From Paragordius varius (taxonomy: Eukaryota; Nematomorpha): a stretch of DNA of 64,000 bases. The notes beneath the pieces were generated by a model that did not search any database, was not told where the DNA came from, and saw only the letters and a program-made list of their open reading frames with translations. Shown here in pieces: positions 25,001 to 37,398 of the stretch. Numbering within the stretch: position 1 is the first letter of the stretch; every line of letters begins with the position of its first letter. Made by a program: the position numbers and the translations under genes. Where the stretch lies: the NCBI GenBank assembly GCA_964247055.1, contig OZ176055.1, positions 4,588,001 through 4,652,000 of the forward strand. The letters are read 5' to 3'.

Positions 25001-26551
25001 ACAATAACTTTTTATGCATGTTTTAGCCGGTCTGGGAAGGACGGGCACACTGATTGCATGTTATTTGATTGCCCAATACAAATTTAAAGCACACGAAGCA
25101 ATTGGTTGGATAAGAATATGTCGGCCTGGTTCCATATTGGGACATCAACAAAATTTTTTGGAAAAGTATTTTTACGATTAAATGCACTATATGTATATAG
25201 AATGGAAAGTTATCTTCTTGAGTTTTATGAAAAGAAATATCCCAATTATTTGAAGGAAAGAGTCAATTACTATCATAAAACAGCAAAAAACCACAAGTAT
25301 GTATATACCATTTACAGTTCAAATTCACCCTTGAACAATTCAAACTCACCCTCGAACAATTCAAATTCACCCTTGAACAATTCAAATTTACCCTCGAACA
25401 ATTCAAATTCACCCTAAAAATAAATTATGTGTTTTCGAACTAATATAACTCATTAGTAATATAAAATCTATCTTTGTGGCATAATTTATTATTTTTTCAG
25501 TATTATTTTAATTTAAAACAAAATTTTATTTTTCTAAAATATAATAAAATATAGGTAATTTTTAACTTAAGAAACATGTTATTTATTTGAGGGTGAATTT
25601 GAATTGTTCAAGAGGGAATTTGAACTGTAAATGTTATATTAAATAGGATTTGGTAAAACATAGATACTAATTAAGATAGTTGACGACCCCAACCTATTTA
25701 ATAAGGCGCAGAAAATATTTTATATTTTAATTTGAAGCTTTTGAATAAACTTTTCTTCATAAAAATCATTAATCAATGGCTTATTTAATAGAATATATCC
25801 AACATTTTAATCTGAATGAGGATAGGGTCGTCATCCCAATGTATTAAAGATATTTGTGTTTAGGTCTTTATTTATATATGTTATTATTTTTTATTGACTA
25901 AAATACATAAAATAACAGACAAAGAACTATTTACAAATCATCATATTTTCCTTTTAAATTGTGCTAAAAAAGGGTAAAATAAAGCATACGTCATTCATCA
26001 CCCGACCTCAATAATTATGATTAAATTTTTTAATTGGGCCAAAATAATAACCTTATCTTTTCTGCTATTAGCTATAATATAAAGATCAAATTTAATAACT
26101 ATAACATCCTAATATCAAAATAATTTCCAACGGTTTATTTTTATATTATTTGGGGCACCGTATAAAGGTTAAGAAGAGTTTCGGTAAAAAACAATTAGAT
26201 ACAATCGTTTTAAAGTATGCCATGGACATTTTTTGTTTTTTCGTCACAAACATTTATTGGGGAATTAGTTTTAAAATTGACCGATAAAAAAATAACATTA
26301 TTTAATAAAGCAGGTATATTTGATTATTTTATTTGTTTCTGATAGCCAATTCAATTATTATTCGCATTTAACGAGAACAGATGGGAAAAAATATATGATT
26401 TGATAAATATATATTTTAATTTTGACCATTATATTCACATAGAGAGGACATGGATGGCATTTTTCATAACTTGCAACAAGAAGGATCTAGTCATGTTTTA
26501 AGCTTTGTTTCACCACTCAAAAGAAATAAAAAGAAGACAGCCATAAATTAA
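22095..26551 (+). CDS. CDC14: CDC14-type dual-specificity phosphatase
   Basis: Dephosphorylates proline-directed (CDK-type) phosphoserine sites; roles in mitotic exit, cytokinesis and cilia. Thirteen exons: 22095-22140, 22162-22243, 22267-22426, 22450-22526, 23051-23117, 23143-23205, 23232-23361, 23499-23658, 23944-24083, 24149-24208, 25027-25165, 25201-25296, 26443-26551; 442 residues, all phases closing. N-terminal domain: [30 protein letters not shown]. Catalytic domain: [15 protein letters not shown], general acid in FFPDG (Asp268), signature HCKAGLGRTG with Cys327 and Arg333, then [17 protein letters not shown]. The tail is short and basic. Six introns are only 21, 23, 23, 25, 26 and 35 nt. 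An 818-nt intron splits the P-loop between Lys328 and Ala329. A MITE begins 10 nt after exon 12. Confidence 0.96.
25306..25638. mobile_element. Family-A MITE (copy 2)
   Basis: TACCATTTACAGTTC at the left end and GAACTGTAAATGTTA at the right, with the same inverted subterminal arrays of CAATTCAAATTCACCC-type units (five left, fewer right). It sits in the last intron of CDC14, so close to exon 12 that the donor and the MITE terminus are within about 10 nt. Confidence 0.75.
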
Positions 26552-26818
26552 TTTATTTATTTATTCTACCTCATATACATTTATATAATTTTTAATGTAT
26601 TAATAATGTTGTATAATACTCAATTCAAACAAAGACAATCAAATACTCCCCCCCTATAATGCATATTTATATATTTATTATGCAAAAAACATCTTATGAT
26701 AGACAAATTATATTTTTTTAATTATTTATTATAATTACAAAAATTAAGATAGTTTATATTCACAAATAAATTTTATAAGGTGTCTCCTCCATCATCATTA
26801 TTTACATCATTCTTGGAG

Positions 26819-29800
26819 TCATTCTTTTGTCGTAGGTTTTTTCTTTTTCTTCTTTGACTTGGTACTACTTTTAATAATATCCTAAAAACAAAATAAAATA
26901 TATTTATTTAGATATATTTAAGTTAACACAAATGTGATCAAATAAATATCTATTAACTACCAAAATTTCTTTATCCTCAATTTTGTGAGTGGATTCACAA
27001 TCTTCCGGATTAAATAGATTTGGGGTTATCCTCAATGAACCGTTCGGCATTAGCAATAAAGTGTATTTGAAATGGGCCACATACTCATCTAAACAAGTCG
27101 TTATAATTATATAAAACACATTTTTGTAATTGTCGTAAAATTAAAATTCAAAACAGAAAAAAATTTATACTTTCTTTTTCCCAAAGAACGGGATATGGAA
27201 CCATAACTTTATGGTTAACACATTCAACTATTCCCAACCTGGCCTTTTTCTCATCCTCCAGATCTCTAAATTTAAGAAATGACACACAAACCTTAGGGAA
27301 AAGGGCATGAGACCAAACCTTTTTTCAACTTCACTGTATACAGCTAAAACAAAAATTAAATTTGAACAAAATGTCAAAAACAAATTTTTTTTTAAAAAAA
27401 GACAATTATACAGTTAAAGTTAAACTTTGAATTATAACATCCTTTTGTGTGACAAAATATTGGTAACAAACTCAATTATATAAATTTGTAGTTTATGTAA
27501 ATACAAGGATAAATGGTTGTTTTGTTTTAAAAAATATTAGTCTTTACATTTTGTCACTGTATATTCAATGAATTATTTTATGTACCTCTGGACGCTTTTA
27601 ATTTCAAATTGTAAACTTCGTCTGTTTTTTTGTAGACCGTGGTCCTCGCAGCCATTTCTTTAACCTAAATATTAATAAACAACATATGTTAAACAATGCC
27701 ATCTCCCGTGCTAACAAGACAATCGATTCCATACACTTCATATGGTTTAAAAGTTATAGATTCATGTTCTGATCTGTAATATAAAGTAAATATTGAAATT
27801 AAAAAGATATGGTAAAGATTAATAATTTTTATAAATGAAACTATATTTTGTAAACTGTGTTTTTAATTATTATAACCAATTATTTTTGATTGCAAAAATA
27901 AGAATAGAGATATAAATTGGTACATTTTATATTTCAGATCGTAATCATTTAGGAGTAATTATTAAATCTTTTAAATTTTAAGTTTTTCCTATATCTTTGA
28001 ATTTTTACTATAATATATACTAAAATTTAACCGTTGAGCTTCTGTTGGATTTAGTGGTATAGTTTTCTCGCCTTCAATGTTGTGTTGTGATAATTCATGC
28101 ATTACCATCCCTAAATTCAAATGGAGTAAAGAATGTTTATAGTACTAAAAATTGAAATTATACATACAATGTAAAAACTAGACGCATATTTTTTATAAAT
28201 GAAAACCATTATTACAAAATTTTAATAAATTTAAGAACTTATTGTTTCGGATTTTGCAAAATAGGGAATAGAAATGTTAAATGTCAATAAACCCATTTAT
28301 ATAATTTAAAATTGGGAATAAACAATTTATGTAGGAAAATCATAATGTAAAAAGTATGGTTGCTATAAATATTTGACTTTCATTTTTCAATGTAAATATA
28401 CCTTGAACCGGTTTACACTTATATTGTTCACAGATGCGTTTAAGGATATCAGTGACCTGAGCGTCTTTATTTCCTTCTTTAATAATTCTGCTACATGCCT
28501 CAGCGCAATAATGAGCTGCAAGCAACACATCAGCCATTCGCCCTTTAATCTATATCAAGTATAAATGCGTCAAAAACATTATAAAAGTTAAAATATTTTG
28601 AAAAGCTATTTATAAAGATTCCCAAGTATAAATGCGTCAAAAAGTTTATAAAGGTCAAAATATTTTGAAAAGCTATTTATAAGGACTAAACTGAAAATCG
28701 AGGCTTTCAATTGATGAAACCAATTCTATAATAACCGTGATTAGAGAGATATTTTTACATGTAAATTCAGAAAACCCCTATTAATCAACCCCTCATTATG
28801 AGCTTGAAACAAACAGTGCCTACATACCAATTAGCTCATGCTGGCTTTTCCGATTTTACAAGGTGTCCTAAATTTAAGTCTTATCTTCGTTAAAGAACCC
28901 TCCTCAAACTTATGCATTAAGTATGATAGAATTCTAATAATGAGCCAAAAATAAAACAATTTTATTAATTTTTGTCTTCTATTATCTGTAGAATATTATG
29001 TATCATTTTGTTAAAATTAATATTAGTTAACTTAAAAGAATAAAATTTAAATTATTTTTTTTAAAAAAAAAAGGGTCTTGATGCGGGTGACATACATAAT
29101 CGTGATATTAAGGACTGATGTACTATTTTAAATCTAAAATGTGGATATTCGTAAATTCAATTTAAACAAATCTGATTTAAAAAAAGTTGCTTTGTAAAAA
29201 TATTTTTTTTAGATAATGATCATAAAAGACCATAGTGTGCATATTAAATTTGGCTTAATCAATAACTATTTTTTAAAATATAGTTTTATACTCTAAGGTA
29301 ATAAAGTGATGAAGTGCCATAAAACGAATACTTATGTTCAATTAAAATATATATTTTTGTATAACACTTGGATACAATACATTCATTTTGGTCCTTCGAT
29401 TCAAATTAGGGTAGTTAGATATCCCAGGTCTGTTTAAAATTAAATTCCTTAAAATATTTGGAAGGAATCGAAACCATGGCAAAATTTTGCACTTATATAA
29501 CATTAATAAACCGAAATATATAAAAAAAAATAATTCAAAAATACTTGATAAAGGTAATAATTTAGTCAACGTGACATGTGTGCAATGGTAAAATTAAAAA
29601 ATAATACAAAGTAAACCACTTAATTCTATTTCTATCAATGTTAGTGTAATTTAAATAAAAAATTAGCTTTAATATTACCTTTAAAATTCCAAAAACGCGA
29701 TATTTTGCAAAGATTTTGTAAAATTAAGATGGCGTCGAAGTAGTTTGAGATGGAACTTTTTATTAAACGAAATTTATTTAGATATTTTGGCTTATTTATA

Positions 29801-30812
29801 TAATTTTTATTAGGATAGAAGCATAATTTAAATTAAGACCGTTTCCTTCGGTAATTTTTAAATATATTAACTTTAGGTCTGGGGTATTTAGATACCCCAA
29901 ATCGGAGCGTTATTTAATAATAATACATCATATTATAGTTTCGTTTTAAATTTGTTTATAAATACAGTTTACATATATAACTTAATAAAGCGAAAGTAAT
30001 TATTTAAAGTTGACTGATATATTTTTTACGTGCTAATCAAAAAACCATAAAAATGACCTTAGCAAATTAAGCTAATATTGGGCAAAAAATACATTAAGAT
30101 GGAGGTAGTGTAAAGACAAATAAACATAAGTTTCCAAATTTAAACGTGCGAAATACAATGAATCTTGAGGGTCATTATAATAAAAATTATATACGGCAAA
30201 ATTGCGACAAAATTTATATAATTTTAAAAAAGATGAATTAAAAAAAGGATCTTTGGAAATTTATAATCAATATCAATCATTATAATTTTAATAAGTGCAA
30301 ATAATTATAAAATAAAAATTTGTATTAACCTTATTGGATGAGTTTGTAACAACCAGAGAATGAGCACATACAGATATATATCCATCTACATTAACGCCTA
30401 AATCACTAATATATATAAAAGCACAATACATTTTAACTAAATCATTTTCTTTGAGGATAACATCAGGGTCACTCTTTAAGGGAGAAAAATGGCACACGCA
30501 ATTATTAATGGAAATGCAAGTGGGAAAAGCAATACCTATTCGTAATAAAATAGTAACAACCTTTTTTAATATTTTTATCTTTCTTAAATATTTTGGAAGT
30601 TTCTTCTTCAATCCATTTATCACCTTGTGCACAAATATCTATAATTTTAACATCGACTTTGCACATTTCAATCAGTTTTTTCATAATTTCTACTGTTAGC
30701 TAATATATTAACTTGTAGCAATTTCGGCTGCAGTCGTATATTTGGTAACAACCAATTCATTTGACGGCGTTATGGACTTTTCATCAGATTTATTAGATTC
30801 AACCGACGACAT
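26819..30812 (-). CDS. PA2G4: Proliferation-associated protein 2G4 (EBP1), methionine-aminopeptidase fold
   Basis: Non-catalytic relative of type-2 methionine aminopeptidase that binds ribosomes and RNA and regulates growth. Twelve exons (transcript order): 30713-30812, 30561-30689, 30430-30535, 30330-30405, 28402-28549, 28032-28110, 27695-27773, 27586-27664, 27292-27343, 27171-27265, 26961-27088, 26819-26881; 377 residues (human 394). Landmarks: [110 protein letters not shown], and a lysine-rich tail (KSKKKKKKP), typical of the RNA-binding C-terminus. Tiny introns of 23, 25, 24, 30 and 26 nt; intron 4 (1,780 nt) holds a family-C MITE. Three successive exons are exactly 79 nt, probably by chance. 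Confidence 0.97.
29352..29925 (-). mobile_element. Family-C MITE (complete, minus orientation)
   Basis: Begins ATAACACTTGGATACAA and ends ATACCCCAAATCGGAGCGTTA, the reverse arrangement of the 18793-19350 copy. Shares GAATCGAAACCATGGCAAAA and ATGGCGTCGAAGTAGTTTGA with the others. Lies in PA2G4 intron 4. Confidence 0.7.
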
Positions 30813-31223
30813 ATGACTTCCTATTCAAATTTTACCGAAAATTTGGTTCATACATAAGGTAATATGTCAGTTTTGAATTTGATGCGCACCAACAAATTAA
30901 TCAATGACAGGTATTTGTTGTAAATAAGATAGGTTTGCTCAGTATCAATTTAATATGACAGAGAGTAATGTTTCACCCAAATTGAAAGTATCATAAAAAA
31001 ATTTTAAATAGACATCATTGATGAGCCGGTTGGGCAGAATAAGTGTTAAAAACAGACTATCATTGGACGGCATTTATTACCATAAAAGGCCTCTTCAACA
31101 TCGAATTACTAGTATAATATTTAATTTTTTTGAATGATTAAATACTTAATTATATTAATGAGCTAATTTTTTATATTCCGCTAAATTTATTAGCTTTATC
31201 GGTTAAAAATTAATTTAATATAT

Positions 31224-31400
31224 ACTTGATACAAATTGGGTTAATTGGATACCCCAGGCCGACTTTAAATTGTTATTATTCAAAAACTTTTAAAAGGGGC
31301 GGGCCTATTTTAAATTTCTTTATACCGCAATTTAATGGAATTCCCCCCACAAATGAAAAGGATGGCGCCATTTTTATTCTAATTTTTATAAAAATAGTGT
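31224..31400 (+). mobile_element. Family-C fragment
   Basis: ACAAATTGGGTTAATTGGATACCCCAG followed by ACTTT...AAAAGGGGCGGGCC and ATGGCGCC parallels the left half of the family-C element. No right terminus found. Heavily diverged. Confidence 0.4.
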
Positions 31401-32281
31401 TTTTTTATATTTCGGAATTTAAATTTTATTTAACATTTACAAATTTGAATATTTCCAATATATTCAAAATTTATCTAGCAAAATTTTATATTATAATGTT
31501 ATAATACCTGCATTAGTTCTTTATAAAACTGGGATAACAAATTTTAAACAGTTAAGCTATTATAAAATTTATATATATAAAAATTAAAAATTATCCTTAT
31601 ATCTTTTAATCATCCTCTTATTATTTGGTGGTTCAAATTATTTAATTTTCCCATTAATATTGTCATATAAATCTAATATATTCTGGTAATGTCGAATATC
31701 TATTTGTTGATATATTATTTAATCTTGCAACAATAAAGTCTTATCAAACATTCAATTAGGTTAAATATATCACTCATTTCTTTTATTCTGTTTTTAGATC
31801 CCCGCATTACCAACCATTATAAAAATAGTAAACCATACACAAAGCGAAACAATTATGGGGTCAAAAATCGATTAAAAGGCGTTTATAGAAATAAATTTTA
31901 AATGTGTTACATTTGTAATGATAATACTTTATTTAAATTCTCTCAAAAATATATGAACATATTTTTTATATAAATGATATCGATTACAATTAATATCACA
32001 TTTGCATCGTGTATATAAAATAAATTTGTTAAAAGTTACCCTTGAAAAAATTTAATAATAAATACGCTTTGAAGGAGAGGGAGGTTTTGTTAAAATTCTT
32101 GAGGCTCCTTAGTCTTAAAAGCTTGCCATATGGAAAATATAACTTGGGGACCTGTTTTGAATCAAAATCGGTTGTACTTTTATTTTCTAAGTCTATATTC
32201 TGATGCCCACATAAATTAACTTTAGATATTTTATAATTATATTAATTTTTATGGTATATTCAAGTATATTATTTAAATTAC

Positions 32282-32720
32282 ACAGTTTCCACAAAAAATA
32301 TCTTGATAAATATATGTATTTTGAAAATGTATCAAGATCATCGTGATGCTTTTGGTTTTGGACCTTACGAGTGAATTAGGAAAGTGACTTTTATAATTTC
32401 CATATTAGAAAAGGGCAAAATTTGCCCTCATTTTAATAAATAATTTTTTTTGGTGCTAAAGCTTCAATTCAAGTAATAAAAATATAAAACTACATATAAA
32501 AACATAATTTTATGAAATTTCATATTTTAGATGTGGGTTGCGAAGGTCTTGAGTTTTTGCATCCGTTAATGGGCAAGTTAACTTAAACCAAACAAAAATA
32601 TACCGATATTTCGCAATAAAAATTTTAAATTGCTAAACTGTGACATAAAAAAATTTCTCAAAAAATGAATATTTCTTTAAAATTTAATTTATAGCAAAAT
32701 TTAATGTAGCAAGTTTTAAC
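32282..32720 (+). mobile_element. Family-B half element
   Basis: CACAGTTTCCACAAAAAATA, then ATGTATCAAGATCATC and GATGCTTTTGGTTTTGG, then GGCAAAATTTGCC and TTTTAGATGTGGG match the family-B left arm seen at 54582 and 56032. The matching right arm was not found nearby. Confidence 0.55.
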
Positions 32721-33289
32721 GTTTTATATCCTAGCTTTGTAATTGTTCCAAATTAAAAGGCCAAAAAATATTTAGTATGCGCTTTCGAACTATGCATATT
32801 AGAGTATAAAGTTTATTTAAAAAAATTCCTATTTTATCAAAAAAAAAATTGAAAACTAATTACAAAAAACTAAAACCAGACACGATTTGTTTTCAGAGAA
32901 ATAGAACCGCAAAACTGCAACACACTTAATTTTAAAAATTGTAAATGCAGATCTAGTTCCTCTTAATTCCCAATTATTCTTAGATTTTATTTTATATCAT
33001 ATATTGCTGAGTTATAAAGTCTTTGGATTTTATTTCCTTCACAATTAAATTTTTAATGGGTTTTTATAACCAAATCGTTATTTTTGGATATATCAAAATT
33101 AAAAATATTTTTTCAATAAAAAAACGTTTTTAATCGCGGCTCGAAGCGGTTCTCAAAAAAATAATATTTAAATTTTTATTTTAATTAATTTATGCATATA
33201 TTGGCTGCTTATTCATTTTAATTTTTGTTTCCTATTTTTAACACTTGGTTAATGTAAGTGTTTTCCCATATTTAAAAATGCTTTGTAAA

Positions 33290-33812
33290 TTTATATATAT
33301 ACATATATATATATTAAAAATGGAAAATGCTGGCTTTGTGATCTGTTTTCGGAAAACCAGTAGACCCATATTAATTTAAGTATCGAAAAATAATTATTAA
33401 TGAATGCCCCGACAATAGCTTCGCCCTTTTTTTGAAATAGGCCCCCAGTTCGGGCCCACCCCGTGTCCACAAAAATCGTGTCTTTGAGACAATGTTCCGG
33501 AGAACGTGTTGGACCAAATTTCAAATATGATTTTTGTTTACTTATTTTTGATTGCGCCGAACATAATCGGCTCGCTTTATTAATTTAGGCCCTCTTTTTA
33601 CCCGCTCCTCCCGTAAAATGCCATTTTTTTCAAAAAACAAAGTCCACAAAAATAATTTTTTAAATCGATTTTTCGCCCTAGGTATGAGACCGTAAAAATT
33701 CAATAAGCATTCCACGTATTTCCTGAGTAAGTTTATTGTCCCTTTTTTCAAATAGCCCCCCAGAAGTCCGAAGGATTTACTCGGGCTGCGTAGCACACGA
33801 GATTTACGCTAG
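33290..33812 (+). mobile_element. Non-autonomous Helitron (copy 2, 523 bp)
   Basis: Opposite orientation to copy 1. Starts after A (33289) with TTTATATATATAC and AAAAATGGAAAATG (copy 1 has TCTATATA...AAAAATGGAAAG, so the usual TC is TT here) and ends CTAG (33809-33812) followed by T. The pre-terminal hairpin (GGGCTGCGTAGC, partly eroded) is followed by ACGAGATTTACG-CTAG, as in copy 1. The shared blocks TTTTTGTGGAC, CAATGTTCCGGAGAACGTGT and GAACATAATCGGCTCGC run in the same order. Only about one unit of the 160-bp array is left. Confidence 0.85.
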
Positions 33813-33835
33813 TATATATATAACAATTTTTTGAA

Positions 33836-33925
33836 AGACAATGGAACCGGAACCAAATTTTGGCAAAAAATGGAATCGGAACCATTTGATCGATAACTGT
33901 TTTTTTTCTATCAACATTGTCTGGA
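33836..33925. repeat. Small inverted/direct repeat next to Helitron copy 2
   Basis: AGACAATG (33836) and CATTGTCT (33913) are inverted. Between and after them GGAACCGGAACCAA-type words recur three times, resembling the GGTTCCGGTTCC-rich MITEs at 47926 and 62058. Possibly a remnant of that family. Confidence 0.35.
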
Positions 33926-34542
33926 AACGGAACCAAGGCGCAATAAATTTGACTTGAGACTTTAAGACAGGGTATTAATAAATCTATACAATTTATTTAG
34001 TGAAATCATCAAATAACAATAAATATAAATTTGCGGTGTTCGTATACCTTTTTGTGTGCATAATTTGGCGCATATAAACTATGATAAAATTTATACTAAA
34101 AAAATTCGTAAAATATAAAAATGTTACTTAACACATTAATATCAATCCATTTAACCATTAATTACTTTTCACCCTTTTTTTGTCTATAATAATTCAAAAC
34201 ACTCTATAATATTCATAAATAATTAATTTGGTCCATTTTGTTTTTGTACAAAATGAAAATATTGTCCAATTGGTTAAATGTATGCACCATGGTTTTCCCC
34301 CTTAAAACAATGCCAGTGACACTTTAAACTCATGAAAAATCGCGCTAATTCAATATTACAAGGATTTAATTAAAAGCTATTATTTGCGTCTTTTATGAAA
34401 TAATAGAGATAAAAACAAATATAGATTTTGACTTTTTCATATCATATCTTGGCATAGATATATACTAACTATAACTGTTAATTTATTTAAATCTATATTT
34501 TTGGCTCATAATTTTCTTTTTTTTATTAATTTTTCAAATTTC

Positions 34543-36132
34543 ATGAAAACTGCAAGAATGAATTTTAGCATTAATGATACCATACTGAATGATAAACATG
34601 TTGATTTCCGAATCGTTTCAAAGAATATTTCTATCCTTGAACGAATATTTTATGTGTATTTGTTGGGTCCGTTTCTTATTTCAGGAATTATTGGGATATT
34701 ACTATTTTTTATGATTTCATATCAGTTAAAGAAAATGGGGAAGCAAAATAATTTGACCATCACTCAAAACATGGCTAGTACCAACTTTAATATGAACAAC
34801 AACCAAAAAAATATAAGGTTATCAATCACTTTAAACGATTCAGTTAAAGACCACTTAAGTTCACACATGTTTGCCAGTAAACAAGATTTGATCAAACCTA
34901 TGCCAAAAAATGATTTGATCAGAGTGCCCAAGGGTTCGTTCAAAGAATATTTTTTAATCTTTGTTTATGTCATTTTAATTTGGGATTTAATAGCTTGTGT
35001 AAATTTCATATTTTTCCCATTCCTATATTATTCAAGTACGGATTTGGGCTTATCAAATTCCATTTTTATGTTTTATACTACCCGTGTTACCTTTTACGTT
35101 GAGCAAGTTTGTGCAACCAATCTGAATTGGAACACGGCTGCCATAGCGCTCAATAGATTTTTCGCAGTTTTTTACCCTTTTGGATTATGTGCACCACACT
35201 GTGAGATCAACCATGAGCTAATTTCATCAGGTAACAACCAACAACCCAATAAAGAACCCGAAAAACAAAAGAGTAGAAAAAGAAAATTAATGCACATCCT
35301 CTATTATTTTATGCATCACAGAGTGGGTAAGAGTGGACAGACCAAAATCATTGTGACATCAATAGGATTAGCCTCATTACTAATCTCTTTGCCATATCTT
35401 TTTTATGTTGATGTCAAAAAGGGACTAAGGTGCAAACCCATCCTAAATTTTACAGAAAATATGATAGATGACCACACTCATGAAAATATTCTCAGTTTAA
35501 ACACTGAAAAATTGCCGGACAAACTAAAAAATGGAACCAAGGTATTTCATTTGGCATCATTAAGTAAACATTACATTGCATATCTCTTTATTCGCAATGA
35601 AGAATTTCATGTTGTAAATCGATGTCCTCAGTTATTTTTTTATTACTTTGAAATGAGTTCATTTTATGTCACGTTCTCCAAAATATACGATAGATTTTTT
35701 AGCACAGTTATATATCTCATTCCAACCGTGATCATTTTGATATCCCACCTATTAATATTTTTCCGTCTTTGGCTCAGACGAAAAAGAAAGAATAGAAATC
35801 GAGTCGGTACTTTTTATGCTAACGATACTTCACCGAATACTCGTGTGCCCTCTCAAATCAAACTAAATAAGTATGTGTTAACATTAGCCATTAGCGTAGA
35901 ATTTTTAATTCTCAATATCCCTTACGTGTGTTACGTATTTCTGACTCAAAGATCCTGGGTCCAAGACGCTAACAATACGAAAATCAATAATTTTCAAATA
36001 ATCGCCAATTTCCTCAAATACATAAATCATGCTTTAAATGTTTACGTGAACATTTTATTCAACTCAACTACCCGATTTTATGTTTATTATTTTTTTCAGC
36101 GCTGGTTTACAAAATTGACATGCCTAAAATAA
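34543..36132 (+). CDS. Rhodopsin-like (class A) G-protein-coupled receptor, orphan
   Basis: Single exon, 529 residues from ATG 34543 (an upstream TTG is not a plausible start). Helices at about 37-60, 136-160, 172-205, 268-290, 386-410, 442-466 and 484-508. Class A signs: WDL in helix 2 (Asp148), NRF in place of DRY at the end of helix 3 followed by AVFYPF, a proline in helix 6 (ILNIPYVCY), and NVYVN...TTRF where NPxxY and helix 8 normally sit. N-terminal glycosylation sites at Asn11 and Asn28. The loops are unusual: the first intracellular loop is about 75 residues instead of about six, ICL2 about 60 and ECL2 about 95. Peptide receptors of the FMRFamide type are the nearest impression, but the ligand cannot be assigned. 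Confidence 0.85.
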   Translation: MKTARMNFSINDTILNDKHVDFRIVSKNISILERIFYVYLLGPFLISGIIGILLFFMISYQLKKMGKQNNLTITQNMASTNFNMNNNQKNIRLSITLNDSVKDHLSSHMFASKQDLIKPMPKNDLIRVPKGSFKEYFLIFVYVILIWDLIACVNFIFFPFLYYSSTDLGLSNSIFMFYTTRVTFYVEQVCATNLNWNTAAIALNRFFAVFYPFGLCAPHCEINHELISSGNNQQPNKEPEKQKSRKRKLMHILYYFMHHRVGKSGQTKIIVTSIGLASLLISLPYLFYVDVKKGLRCKPILNFTENMIDDHTHENILSLNTEKLPDKLKNGTKVFHLASLSKHYIAYLFIRNEEFHVVNRCPQLFFYYFEMSSFYVTFSKIYDRFFSTVIYLIPTVIILISHLLIFFRLWLRRKRKNRNRVGTFYANDTSPNTRVPSQIKLNKYVLTLAISVEFLILNIPYVCYVFLTQRSWVQDANNTKINNFQIIANFLKYINHALNVYVNILFNSTTRFYVYYFFQRWFTKLTCLK

Positions 36133-36443
36133 CGTTATACGATTATCTTATCCTGTCTAGATTTGTTATATTTTAGTTTTCAGATTATATTAAATAAAAT
36201 AAATAAATTACATACAATTTTACAGAAATAATTTTTATGTAAATATTACGCAATTAACACCTACGGTATTTTCATTTTCTTATCATTGGAAGCCATATAA
36301 ATTAATTTAATTATCACATTTTTTCGTAATTCCAATAATATATATATGATGTTTAAAATTAAATTATTCCATTTAATTTTAATTATATGATTAAATATGG
36401 GTAGTCTTATTTATCAAAATGATTATCCATTATGTAATAAAAA

Positions 36444-37278
36444 ATGAAAATGTTTGGAGGAACTTAATTATAGGAAAAAGGGCGAACGTGTGGAAAAATG
36501 GGCCTTAATACTATTTTTGGTTGGAATTATATGGGGAAGCCGGTGGTACCCTTATTATATTAATTACTCTAAGTGACTTGAATCCATACTACTAAAAGGG
36601 TAGTCAAAGAAACAAATATTGCAAGGTGGAGAATATATTTAAAACGATGTGCGCCCCATAGCATTATAATTATTTTTTAATGGTTAGTTATCTTCTGTTT
36701 GTTAAAACAAGACTTAAATTATATTATAATTTATGATTGTCTTTATATAAATGATATTTTAGCATGTTTTTATGTTAAATTGAAAATTAGGATTATTTCC
36801 CAAATTACCAAACTATTATCGAAAAAATGATAAACCATATTAAAAAATAATATTTAATCTCAATTGTCAGTTAATTTACTTCAAAGTACATAATTTATTT
36901 TTGAAAGGTTAAAATGTTGAAGAGTGGTTTCAAGTTTTTAGGGTAAATTTACTATGGATATGATCGAATTGAATGTTAAAGGCTGAATCGAAGCATAGAC
37001 ATGCTTTCGTTTTAAATAATTTTTTATGAGGCAGGGTGCTAAAATACACATTTTGTAATGGTTTCTCAATTAAATTTAAATAAAAAAGTTTAAATATATT
37101 TGTAGAGCTTTTATGAGTTCATGCCGATTATCCTTCAATTTTATATCGGATATCCTAGATTTGGATAAACTCCCCAAAGTTGCACGTACCTTCAAGCAAG
37201 TAACTTTTTGGGGTTACATCCCGACGAACAAAAAATATAAATTATACATTATGTTTATTAATATTTATTTAGGCATAA
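36444..37278 (+). CDS. Possible small single-pass membrane protein
   Basis: Model of four exons: 36444-36451, 36474-36572, 37106-37199, 37273-37278; 68 residues. The first exon is only 8 nt (M-K plus two bases) and the first intron 22 nt. Support: three GT-AG introns whose phases agree, codons less AT-biased than the surroundings, one hydrophobic segment (WALILFLVGIIWGS) followed by an aromatic patch and a polar C-terminus (DLDKLPKVARTFKQA). No homologue recognised; it might be a mitochondrial or ER small integral membrane protein. Convergent with MPDU1. The start is the least certain part. Confidence 0.45.
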
Positions 37279-37398
37279 AAACCACCACTAATCAAACTCA
37301 GCTAAATCAAAAATTGTACACATCACATTAGATTATTTAATAAAATGTAATAAAGAGAAATAACACATTTAAATATGCATGTTAATGTTTTTCATATA

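Larger units (their letters stand above)
30813..34542. other. Intergenic, mostly repeat fragments
   Basis: Divergent region between PA2G4 (-) and the receptor gene (+). It contains a family-C fragment (about 31224-31400), half a family-B element (32282-32720) and a Helitron (33290-33812). No supported gene between them. Confidence 0.6.

Noticed and set aside
25297-25420. Apparent Asn-Ser-Pro repeat protein after CDC14 exon 12
   Set aside because: It is readthrough into the MITE subterminal array; the real splice donor is at 25297.
34501-34542. Longer receptor start at a TTG codon
   Set aside because: Eukaryotic initiation at TTG is unlikely; the first ATG in frame is 34543.
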